Source of the DNA: an uncultured Collinsella sp.
GTDB taxonomy: Bacteria > Actinomycetota > Coriobacteriia > Coriobacteriales > Coriobacteriaceae
Length of the DNA: 30,048 bases
Assembly (NCBI GenBank): GCA_900544235.1
Contig: UQUL01000024.1
Location: 1-30,048, forward strand
Direction of reading: 5' to 3'
Below, piece after piece: positions 16,546-23,468 of this stretch. Below the pieces are notes generated by a model, which was not told the DNA's origin, did not search any database, and was given only the letters and a program-made list of their open reading frames with translations. Every line of letters begins with the position of its first letter. Positions within the stretch are counted from its first letter, which is position 1. The position numbers and the translations under genes are program-made.

Positions 16546-18006
16546 TTAGCGTACCTGAGCGACGTAAGCGACGTTGGTCGAGGAGACCTTGTCCTCGAGC
16601 TGGACGCTCATGCGGGGATCGCCGGCGGTAGCGACGGTCAGATCGCCAGCTTCGACGTAGCCGAGCTCCTTAGCGGTCTCGATCGCCTTGACGATCGTGC
16701 CGTTGACGGTGCCCTGGGTAATCTCGGCCTGGTGCGGGATAACGCCCCAGTACATAATCATCTGCTGGACGGCCCACTCGTGGCGGGAGAACGCGCAGAT
16801 CGGCATGTTGGGACGGAAGTGCGAGATCAGGCGAGCGGTACGACCGGTGGTCGTCGGCACGGTGATGCACTTGGCGCCAACGGTGGTAGCCATGTTCACA
16901 GCGGACATACCCACAACGTTGTTGACGACGCGGGTGCCGTGAGCGTCAGCCGGAACCTCGAGCGGAGCGTGAGCCGGGAGGTACTTCTCAGTCTCGAGAG
17001 CAATGCTGGCCTGCATCTTGACGGCCTCGACCGGGTACTTACCGGCAGCGGACTCGCCAGAGAGCATAACGGCGTCGGTGCCGTCGTAGATGGCGTTAGC
17101 AACGTCGGCAACCTCGGCGCGCGTCGGGCGCGGGTTCTGCTGCATGGAGTCGAGCATCTGCGTAGCGGTGATAACGGGCTTGTAGGCCGCGTTGCACTTG
17201 GCGATGATCTCCTTCTGGATGTGCGGAACGAGCTCGGGCTTGATCTCGATGCCCAGGTCGCCACGGGCGACCATGATGCCGTCGGAAGCCTCGAGAATCT
17301 CGTCGAAGTTCTCGACGCCCAGGGCGCACTCGATCTTCGGGAAGATCGTCACGTGCTCGCCGCCGTTCTCGCGGCAAAGCTCGCGGATGCCGCGGACGGA
17401 CTCGCCGTCACGGATGAAGGAAGCGGCGATGTAGTCGATGTTCTCGGTCAGGCCAAAGAGGATGTCCTGACGATCGCGCTCGGTGATAGCGGGCAACGAG
17501 ATGTTGACGTTGGGCATGTTGACGCCCTTGCGCTCGCCGATCAGGCCGTCGTTCTTAACGACACAGGTCATGTCCTGGCCGTCGACGGACTCGACCTCGA
17601 GGGCAACCAGGCCGTCGTCGATCAGGATAAGGGAGCCCTTCTCGACCTCGGAGGGCAGAGCCAGGTAGTCGAGGGAGATGTGCTCAGAGGTGCCGTGGAA
17701 ATCCTCGGACGTGGGCTGAGCGGTGACGACAATCTTGTCGCCGGTCTTGACGGCGACCTTCTTGCCGTCGACCAGAAGGCCGGTGCGGACCTCGGGGCCC
17801 TTGGTGTCGAGCAGGATGCCGACGGGCAGACCGAGCTCCTTGGAAATACGACGGACGCGCTCGATGCGACCGTGGTGCTCGTCGTAGGATCCGTGCGAGA
17901 AGTTAAAACGGGCGACGTTCATGCCCGCCTTGATCATCTCGCGGATGGTCTCGTCGCTATCGCAGGCGGGACCCATGGTGCATACAATCTTGGTGCGCTT
18001 GTACAT
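16546..18006 (-). CDS. pyk: Pyruvate kinase
   Basis: Final step of glycolysis, transferring phosphate from phosphoenolpyruvate to ADP. The 486 residues begin MYKRTKIVCTMGPA. They show the substrate-binding NFSHG (residues 35-39), the B-domain with DTKGPEVRTG, and the metal-binding FPKIECALGVENFDEI. The active-site signature is MVARGDLGIEI, followed by KPVITATQMLDSM and AVMLSGESAAGKYPVEAV. The C-terminal regulatory domain is present (TTTGRTARLISHFRPN). No extra PEP-utiliser domain is fused. The ATG is preceded by a strong GGAGGT. It is monocistronic: a terminator follows, and a long intergenic region separates it from the divergent P-type ATPase. Confidence 0.97.
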   Translation of the reverse strand: MYKRTKIVCTMGPACDSDETIREMIKAGMNVARFNFSHGSYDEHHGRIERVRRISKELGLPVGILLDTKGPEVRTGLLVDGKKVAVKTGDKIVVTAQPTSEDFHGTSEHISLDYLALPSEVEKGSLILIDDGLVALEVESVDGQDMTCVVKNDGLIGERKGVNMPNVNISLPAITERDRQDILFGLTENIDYIAASFIRDGESVRGIRELCRENGGEHVTIFPKIECALGVENFDEILEASDGIMVARGDLGIEIKPELVPHIQKEIIAKCNAAYKPVITATQMLDSMQQNPRPTRAEVADVANAIYDGTDAVMLSGESAAGKYPVEAVKMQASIALETEKYLPAHAPLEVPADAHGTRVVNNVVGMSAVNMATTVGAKCITVPTTTGRTARLISHFRPNMPICAFSRHEWAVQQMIMYWGVIPHQAEITQGTVNGTIVKAIETAKELGYVEAGDLTVATAGDPRMSVQLEDKVSSTNVAYVAQVR

Positions 18007-18069
18007 TCAGACCTCCATCTGACATCGTCTTGCGCTGATAGATAAACCATAAGAAATAAAACTGAGATG

Positions 18070-18075
18070 ATTATA
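18070..18075 (-). promoter_or_regulatory. -10 element of pyk
   Basis: On the minus strand a perfect TATAAT lies 64 nt before the pyk start. The -35 region 17 nt further up reads GGGGTA, a poor match, so an activator may be needed. Confidence 0.55.
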
Positions 18076-18300
18076 ACGAAATGACGACCGAATACCCCCA
18101 AAAATCGACCGTATGCCGAATTAGAAGTTCATTTTTTGCGGTAAAAACGGTATATGAAAAATCTTTACCAACCGTTCTGACCGCTGCTATCTGGGCGATA
18201 TTTCAGTTTGACGATGCGCCGAAGAAAAAACGTTTTATCAATGTTGAGCATCACACGGTCTGCATCGTTGCACTCGAGCCGTGTTTCCAATTGGAATGTT

Positions 18301-18330
18301 TTGGCTAGACGCGCCGCTTTGGGGTACCAT
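18301..18330 (+). promoter_or_regulatory. Promoter of the P-type ATPase gene
   Basis: TTGGCT (18301-18306), 18-nt spacer, TACCAT (18325-18330). Transcription would begin near 18337, giving a leader of about 110 nt that contains the structured element at 18345-18439. No gene is credible between 18007 and 18300. Confidence 0.6.
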
Positions 18331-18344
18331 AGCTCCATTATCAA

Positions 18345-18439
18345 CTGCCGCTCAGCACGGCAGCCTTGATGAGCCCTTGCCCTTCTCCTGGGAATTATGA
18401 TCGGGCATCAATCTGCTGAGTGGCCCGAATCCCAGGAGG
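18345..18439 (+). promoter_or_regulatory. Candidate structured leader RNA (kissing-loop, RBS-sequestering)
   Basis: Hairpin 1 is CTGCCG (18345-18350) with CGGCAG (18358-18363), leaving the 7-nt loop CTCAGCA. Hairpin 2 has a 9-bp base, CTCCTGGGA (18385-18393) with TCCCAGGAG (18430-18438), and an upper stem, CGGGC (18402-18406) with GCCCG (18423-18427). Its 3' strand contains the Shine-Dalgarno AGGAGG of the ATPase gene. The apical loop of hairpin 2 contains TGCTGAG (18414-18420), the exact complement of loop 1. TTGATG (18366-18371) can also pair with CATCAA (18406-18411). The structure does not match any riboswitch consensus I can recall for P-type ATPases, including yybP-ykoY. Confidence 0.6.
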
Positions 18440-18448
18440 GGACTCTAT

Positions 18449-21130
18449 ATGCAAAAGGAATACCTGTCCGCCGCGGCGGAGGTACTCAGCGACCAAGGTG
18501 TCGATGAGAACCTCGGCCTGAGCAACGACGAGGCGTCGTCGCGCCTCGCCAAGACAGGCCCTAACAAGCTCGAGGAAGCCGAGAAGACGCCGTTGTGGAA
18601 GCGCTTCTTTGAGCAGATGGCCGACCCCATGGTTATCATGCTGATCGTTGCCGCCGTCATCAGTGCACTCACGGGCATGGTCAAGGGTGAGGCGGACTTT
18701 GCCGACGTCGCCATCATCATGTTCGTCGTTATCGTCAACTCGGTGCTGGGCGTGGTTCAGGAGGCCAAGAGCGAGGAGGCTCTCGAGGCCCTGCAGGAGA
18801 TGAGCGCGGCGCAGTCCAAGGTGCTGCGCGACGGCAAGCTCGTGCACCTGCCGAGCGCCGAGCTCGTGCCCGGTGACGTGATCATGCTCGAGGCGGGCGA
18901 CTCCGTCCCGGCCGACTGCCGCGTGCTCGAGAGCGCCACGATGAAGATCGAGGAGGCCGCCCTTACCGGCGAGTCCGTGCCCGTCGAGAAGCATGCCAAC
19001 GTGATTGAGCTCGCCGCCGGCACCGACGACGTGCCGCTCGGCGACCGCAAGAACATGTGCTACATGGGTTCCACCGTGGTATACGGCCGCGGCCGCGCCG
19101 TCGTGGTCGGCACCGGCATGAACACCGAGATGGGTAAGATCGCCGGCGCCCTGGCCGAGGCCAAGGAAGAGCTCACGCCGCTGCAGGTGAAGCTTGCCGA
19201 GCTCAGCCGCATCCTCACCATCATGGTTATCGTCATCTGCGTCGTTATCTTTGGTGTCGATATCATCCGCCACGGCGTGGGCAACGTTCTTGCCGACCCG
19301 ACCGCCCTGCTCGATACCTTTATGGTCGCCGTCTCGCTCGCCGTCGCTGCCATCCCCGAGGGCCTGGTCGCCGTCGTGACCATCGTGCTGTCGCTTGGTG
19401 TGACCAAGATGGCCAAGCGCCAGGCAATCATCCGCAAGCTCTCTGCCGTCGAGACCCTTGGCTGCACGCAGACCATCTGCTCCGACAAGACCGGTACCCT
19501 TACCCAAAACAAGATGACCGTCGTCAAGCACGAGCTCGCCGCGCCTAAGGAGAAGTTCCTGGCCGGCATGGCTCTGTGCTCCGATGCCCAGTGGGACGAG
19601 GAGCTGGGCGAGGCCGTGGGCGAGCCGACTGAGTGCGCGCTCGTCAACGACGCCGGCAAGGCGGGCCTCACTGGCCTGACTGCCGAGCACCCGCGCGTGG
19701 GCGAGGCCCCGTTCGACTCGGGCCGCAAGATGATGTCCGTGGTCGTCGAGACCCTGGACGGCGAGTATGAGCAGTACACCAAGGGCGCGCCCGACGTGGT
19801 GATCGGCCTGTGCACCCATATCTACGACGGCGACAGGGTCGTTCCGCTGACCGAGGAGCGTCGCGCCGAGCTCGTGGCCGCCAACAAGGCCATGGCCGAC
19901 GAGGCCCTGCGCGTGCTGGCGCTGGCAAGCCGCACCTACACCGAGGTCCCGAGCGACTGCAGCCCCGCTGCGCTCGAGCACGACCTGGTCTTCTGCGGCC
20001 TGTCCGGCATGATTGACCCTGTCCGCCCCGAGGTCTCCGACGCCATCCGCGAGGCCCACGACGCCGGTATTCGCACCGTCATGATCACGGGCGACCACAT
20101 CGACACCGCCGTGGCCATCGCCAAGCAGCTGGGCATCGTCACCGATCGCAGCCATGCCATCACCGGTGCCGACCTCGATCGCATGAGCGACGAGGAGCTC
20201 GACGCGCACATCGAGGACTACGGCGTGTACGCCCGCGTTCAGCCCGAGCATAAGACCCGCATCGTCGAGGCTTGGAAGTCGCGCGACCAGATCGTGGCCA
20301 TGACGGGCGACGGCGTCAACGACGCCCCGTCCATCAAACGCGCCGACATCGGCGTGGGCATGGGCATCACCGGTACCGACGTCACCAAGAACGTCGCCGA
20401 CATGGTACTTGCCGACGACAACTTCGCCACCATCATCGGTGCCTGCGAAGAGGGGCGCCGCATCTACGACAACATCCGCAAGGTCATCCAGTTCCTGCTT
20501 TCGGCCAACCTTGCCGAGGTGTTCTCGGTGTTTATCGCCACGCTCATCGGCTTTACCATCTTTCAGCCGGTGCAGCTGCTGTGGGTGAACCTGGTCACCG
20601 ACTGCTTCCCCGCGCTCGCGCTGGGCATGGAGGACGCCGAGGGCGACATCATGAAGCGCAAGCCGCGCAACGCCAAGGACGGCGTCTTTGCCGGACATAT
20701 GGGTCTGGACTGCGTGGTCCAGGGCCTGATCATCACCGTGCTGGTGCTGGCGAGCTTCTTTGTGGGCGTGTACTTTGACATGGGCTACATCCACATCGCC
20801 GATATGATCGCCGGCAATGCCGACGAGGAAGGCGTGATGATGGCGTTCATCACGCTCAACATGGTCGAGATTTTCCACTGCTTCAATATGCGCAGCCGTC
20901 GTGCGTCGCTGTTCACCATGAAGAAGCAGAACAAGTGGCTGTGGGCTTCCGCCGCGCTGGCACTGGTGCTGACGGTGATCGTGACCGTGCAGCCGACGCT
21001 TGCCGAGATGTTCTTTGGCCCTGTGACGCTTGAGCTCAAGGGCGTTCTTGCCGCTTTGGGCCTGGCCTTCCTGATCATCCCGCTGATGGAGATCTACAAG
21101 GCGATCATGCGCGCGGTGGAGAAAGAGTAG
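18449..21130 (+). CDS. Calcium-type P-type ATPase (P2 subfamily)
   Basis: An 893-residue ATP-driven cation exporter. The N-terminal cation-ATPase domain (about 5-75) is followed by M1-M2, the actuator domain with TGES at 173-176, and M3-M4 with PEGL at 303-306. The phosphorylation motif DKTGT has its Asp at residue 346. The nucleotide domain carries KGAPDVV, the hinge has TGDGVNDAPSIKRADIGVGMG, and six further helices complete the fold. M6 has NLVTDCFPALALGME; its Asn, Thr and Asp, together with the Glu of PEGL, match the SERCA calcium-site residues, so Ca2+ export is the best call, with Mn2+ also possible. The ATG follows CCAGGAGGGG, which is buried in a leader hairpin, suggesting translational control. 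It is flanked by its own promoter and a large downstream inverted repeat. Confidence 0.93.
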   Translation: MQKEYLSAAAEVLSDQGVDENLGLSNDEASSRLAKTGPNKLEEAEKTPLWKRFFEQMADPMVIMLIVAAVISALTGMVKGEADFADVAIIMFVVIVNSVLGVVQEAKSEEALEALQEMSAAQSKVLRDGKLVHLPSAELVPGDVIMLEAGDSVPADCRVLESATMKIEEAALTGESVPVEKHANVIELAAGTDDVPLGDRKNMCYMGSTVVYGRGRAVVVGTGMNTEMGKIAGALAEAKEELTPLQVKLAELSRILTIMVIVICVVIFGVDIIRHGVGNVLADPTALLDTFMVAVSLAVAAIPEGLVAVVTIVLSLGVTKMAKRQAIIRKLSAVETLGCTQTICSDKTGTLTQNKMTVVKHELAAPKEKFLAGMALCSDAQWDEELGEAVGEPTECALVNDAGKAGLTGLTAEHPRVGEAPFDSGRKMMSVVVETLDGEYEQYTKGAPDVVIGLCTHIYDGDRVVPLTEERRAELVAANKAMADEALRVLALASRTYTEVPSDCSPAALEHDLVFCGLSGMIDPVRPEVSDAIREAHDAGIRTVMITGDHIDTAVAIAKQLGIVTDRSHAITGADLDRMSDEELDAHIEDYGVYARVQPEHKTRIVEAWKSRDQIVAMTGDGVNDAPSIKRADIGVGMGITGTDVTKNVADMVLADDNFATIIGACEEGRRIYDNIRKVIQFLLSANLAEVFSVFIATLIGFTIFQPVQLLWVNLVTDCFPALALGMEDAEGDIMKRKPRNAKDGVFAGHMGLDCVVQGLIITVLVLASFFVGVYFDMGYIHIADMIAGNADEEGVMMAFITLNMVEIFHCFNMRSRRASLFTMKKQNKWLWASAALALVLTVIVTVQPTLAEMFFGPVTLELKGVLAALGLAFLIIPLMEIYKAIMRAVEKE

Positions 21131-21141
21131 CGCACTCGTCC

Positions 21142-21229
21142 GGGCCCGCCCCACGCCCTTTCTCCCTCACTGGTCCTCGCGCTTCGCGCTGTGGAATCGT
21201 TCGGGAGAAAGGGCTTCCGGGGCGGGCCC
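21142..21229. repeat. Very long GC-rich hairpin after the ATPase gene
   Basis: GGGCCCGCCCC (21142-21152) pairs with 21219-21229, and GCCCTTTCTCCC (21155-21166) pairs with 21203-21214. That gives 23 bp interrupted only by a 2 by 4 nt internal loop. A small GCGC-TTC-GCGC hairpin (21178-21188) lies in the apical part. No T-run follows directly, so it may be an mRNA 3' stabiliser or an imperfect bidirectional terminator. Confidence 0.7.
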
Positions 21230-21289
21230 TGCGGTATCCTTGCTGGCTTTTCTCCCGCGCGGATGATAAAGGGCTGAGGGAAAGTTTGT

Positions 21290-21323
21290 GAGCTGGTCGG
21301 GCTTTGCCCGGCCAGCTCTTTTT
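21290..21323 (+). terminator. Intrinsic terminator upstream of rsgA
   Basis: GAGCTGGTCGGGC (21290-21302) pairs with GCCCGGCCAGCTC (21306-21318), one G-U pair, loop TTT, then TTTTT. It lies inside a longer open frame that extends rsgA upstream, which argues that rsgA starts downstream of it. Confidence 0.85.
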
Positions 21324-21333
21324 GATTTAAAAT
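21304..21333 (+). promoter_or_regulatory. Promoter of rsgA
   Basis: TTGCCC (21304-21309), 18-nt spacer, TAAAAT (21328-21333). The -35 overlaps the loop and right arm of the terminator, the same arrangement as before the metal-uptake operon. Confidence 0.55.
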
Positions 21334-21371
21334 ACCTGCTCAGTTGTGATTTTGGGTGCTGGGAGGCGTTT

Positions 21372-22556
21372 GTGGCTAAGGCTAAGGCTAAGGCGAAGAA
21401 AAAGACGACGGGGGCGCGGGCTAAGCGTGACCGTCGTCGGAAGCTTGCGACCGAAGCCCCCGCGTCTGCCGAGGAGTTGTTGGCGAGCGTACCGGGGCTC
21501 GATGCGTTGCAGGATGTTCCGGCGTTTGACGATCTGCCGGTCGATGCCGCCCAACAGGCAGCCTTCGATGATTTTTGCGCGCAAGCCGAGCAGCCGGAGC
21601 AGATGCAGTTGGGCGCCGTGGTGCGCCTGGACCGCGGGTTTCCACTGGTGGCGACTGCCACTGATGCGTTCCGTGCCGAGCACGCCGTAGGATTTGCCAA
21701 GTCGCGTGGCGAGGACGAGGTTCTGTTGCCGGCCGTGGGCGACCGCGTAGCGGTGCGCCGTGCGCCCGGGCACGACATGGGCGTGATCGAGTGCGTGCTG
21801 CCGCGCCGTACGAGCTTTGAGCGTTGGCGTGGCCGTGCCCGCGGAGAGCGCCAGGTGCTCTGCTCCAACGTAGATAGCGTGCTAATCGTGCAGGCGCTCG
21901 GTGCCGGCGAGGTGCTGCTCGACCGCGTGGCACGCTCGCTGGTGTTGGCGCTCGACTGCGATGCCGAGCCGGTGGTGGTGCTCACCAAGGCCGACCGCTG
22001 CGAGGCCAAGGAGCTCGAGCGCGACCTGGATCGCGTACATCGCTTGGTTGGCTCGGACGCGCGCGTGATCGTGACGTCTTCTGCCGAGGGCCGCGGCCTG
22101 GATGAGGTGCGCGCCTGCGTGCCGGCTGGGAGCTGTGCCATGATCCTGGGCGAGTCGGGTGCCGGGAAGTCGACGCTGCTCAACGCGCTGTTGGGCCACG
22201 ACACCCTGGCTACCGGCGGTGTGCGCGAGCGCGATGACCAGGGCCGTCACACTACCGTCGCGCGTGTGATGGTGGCGCTGCCGGGCGACGCCGGCGTGAT
22301 CGCCGATGCGCCGGGCCTGCGGAGCCTGCCGCTTGTGGGCCACGAACGGGGCTTGGCCCGCGCGTTTCCCGAGATCGTTGAGGCGTCGCGCGCGTGCCGG
22401 TTTGGCGATTGCACGCACACCCATGAGCCGGGTTGTGCCGTTCGCGAGGCCGAGGACGCGGGGCAGATCGACAGCCTGCGCTTAGAGACGTTCCAAAACT
22501 TGGCGTCATCCATGCGCGTGAGTGCCCAAATGCTCGATCCCGATGTCCATCTGTAA
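21372..22556 (+). CDS. rsgA: Ribosome small-subunit-dependent GTPase RsgA
   Basis: A circularly permuted GTPase that acts in late 30S subunit maturation. GTG 21372 follows GGGAGG and gives 394 residues; upstream in-frame codons would include the terminator. The order is an OB-fold domain (about 75-155), G4 motif TKAD (205-208) ahead of G1 GESGAGKST (260-268), G2 region GRHTT, and G3 DAPG. The zinc motif is C342-x4-C347-x-H349-x5-C355. G4 before G1 is the permutation diagnostic for YjeQ/RsgA. G3 is DAPG where DTPG is usual. The first 25 residues are Lys/Ala/Arg-rich, encoded partly by a GCTAAG repeat, and may bind rRNA. The gene ends in a strong terminator. Confidence 0.94.
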   Translation: MAKAKAKAKKKTTGARAKRDRRRKLATEAPASAEELLASVPGLDALQDVPAFDDLPVDAAQQAAFDDFCAQAEQPEQMQLGAVVRLDRGFPLVATATDAFRAEHAVGFAKSRGEDEVLLPAVGDRVAVRRAPGHDMGVIECVLPRRTSFERWRGRARGERQVLCSNVDSVLIVQALGAGEVLLDRVARSLVLALDCDAEPVVVLTKADRCEAKELERDLDRVHRLVGSDARVIVTSSAEGRGLDEVRACVPAGSCAMILGESGAGKSTLLNALLGHDTLATGGVRERDDQGRHTTVARVMVALPGDAGVIADAPGLRSLPLVGHERGLARAFPEIVEASRACRFGDCTHTHEPGCAVREAEDAGQIDSLRLETFQNLASSMRVSAQMLDPDVHL

Positions 22557-22573
22557 TTGATTTTTCCTATGAC

Positions 22574-22608
22574 AGCCGTCTCCCAACTGTTCGGGAGACG
22601 GCTTTTTT
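22574..22608 (+). terminator. Terminator of rsgA
   Basis: AGCCGTCTCCC (22574-22584) pairs with GGGAGACGGCT (22593-22603), 8-nt loop, followed by a run of six T. Confidence 0.92.
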
Positions 22609-22638
22609 GCTGCGGAAAAGCCTCGAAACATGTAATTT

Positions 22639-22698
22639 GCTGACGTGCTGACCAAAACCTTGCCACGAGCTTGACGGGCTGGTCAGCTTCTGGTCAGC
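22639..22698. promoter_or_regulatory. Mirrored GCTGAC / GTCAGC half-sites before the Tad operon
   Basis: GCTGAC occurs at 22639-22644 and 22647-22652. Its complement occurs as TGGTCAGC at 22680-22687 and 22691-22698. The inner left copy extends to GCTGACCA and is an exact complement of either right copy. The pattern of two direct repeats facing two inverted ones suggests a binding site for a dimeric or tetrameric regulator. Confidence 0.5.
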
Positions 22699-22705
22699 GA
22701 TTGGT

Positions 22706-22734
22706 TTGACATCGAAAACCAAGATCGCGATTGC
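22706..22734 (+). promoter_or_regulatory. Possible Tad operon promoter
   Basis: A perfect -35 TTGACA (22706-22711) is followed after 17 nt by the poor -10 GATTGC (22729-22734). The -35 overlaps a small dyad TTGGTTT-N8-AAACCAA (22701-22722). A weak -10 with half-sites just upstream would fit an activated promoter. Confidence 0.4.
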
Positions 22735-22808
22735 GCCGCTTTGCACTCTGACCGCCCAGACAATGGTGGTACGGGCATTCGCCCGGCACTGCCATGAGAG
22801 GAGCGGCC

Positions 22809-23468
22809 GTGAACAAGAGCAAGCGCATCGCCATCAGTCTGGTCGCGGGCGTGCTCGCTGCTCTGCTCTGCATGGTTTACGGCTCGTCGATCCGCTCGCA
22901 AGCCGAACAGGTCCAGGCTGAGACCTTGGCCAAGTACGGTGGCGATCGCGTCGAGGTATGCGTCGCGGCGCGCGATATCGATGTGGGCGAGACCCTCGAT
23001 GAGACCAATGTCATAACCCAGGAATGGCTGACGAGCCTGCTGCCGCGTGACGCGGCGACCGAGCTGCGCCAGGTGCGCGGTGACGTGACGACTTCGCGTA
23101 TTCCCAAAAACGCCGTGATCTGCAATGTCTACACCAAGGCCGAGAGTCACAAGCTCGAGGTGCCTAAGGGCAAGGTCGCCGTTTCGGTGGCGGTCGATGC
23201 CGAGCACTCGGTCGGCGGTGCTACGGGCGTGGGCAGCTACGTGGATGTGTATGTGCAAAAAGACGGCGTAACCGATCGGTTGTGCGGCGCGTACGTGATC
23301 GATACCAGTGAAGATTCCGGTGCCACGCGCGAGGGCAAGATCGAATGGGTGACGCTGGCGGCTGACCCCGAAGACGTCAAGGAACTGCTGGGGGCATCGG
23401 GCAAGGGAACGGTCAGCTTGACGATTCCCGCCACGGCGCGCGGCAAAAAGAGCGGAGGCGACGAGTGA
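22809..23468 (+). CDS. cpaB: Flp pilus assembly protein CpaB (RcpC)
   Basis: First gene of the Tad pilus operon, 219 residues from GTG 22809, which follows GAGAGGAG; the ATG at 22794 has no ribosome binding site. One N-terminal transmembrane helix (about 7-25) is followed by a SAF-type domain (about 38-95, VEVCVAARDIDVGETLDETNV) and the CpaB/RcpC-like region with VGSYVDVYV. In diderms CpaB supports the outer-membrane secretin. Here no secretin gene is seen, so in a monoderm it probably guides the pilus through the wall. It overlaps the next gene by 1 nt (TGATG). Confidence 0.85.
   Translation: MNKSKRIAISLVAGVLAALLCMVYGSSIRSQAEQVQAETLAKYGGDRVEVCVAARDIDVGETLDETNVITQEWLTSLLPRDAATELRQVRGDVTTSRIPKNAVICNVYTKAESHKLEVPKGKVAVSVAVDAEHSVGGATGVGSYVDVYVQKDGVTDRLCGAYVIDTSEDSGATREGKIEWVTLAADPEDVKELLGASGKGTVSLTIPATARGKKSGGDE

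Noticed and set aside
16384..18045. 553-codon plus-strand open frame opposite pyruvate kinase
   Set aside because: Low-complexity mirror frame; the minus strand has complete pyruvate kinase motifs and a strong ribosome binding site.
18081..18308. 75-codon plus-strand open frame in the pyk/ATPase gap
   Set aside because: No ribosome binding site, ordinary AT-rich intergenic composition, and it overlaps the promoter of pyk.
18337..18448. yybP-ykoY manganese riboswitch before the P-type ATPase
   Set aside because: The conserved junction and loop sequences of that class, as I recall them, are absent; the visible structure is two hairpins with loop complementarity.
18395..21154. 919-codon open frame on the minus strand opposite the P-type ATPase
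   Set aside because: It is the usual mirror frame of a high-GC gene: rich in His, Asp, Gly, Val and Ala with no domain, while the plus strand has every P-type ATPase motif.
21288..21371. Upstream GTG start for rsgA
   Set aside because: It would translate through a strong intrinsic terminator; GTG 21372 has its own Shine-Dalgarno.
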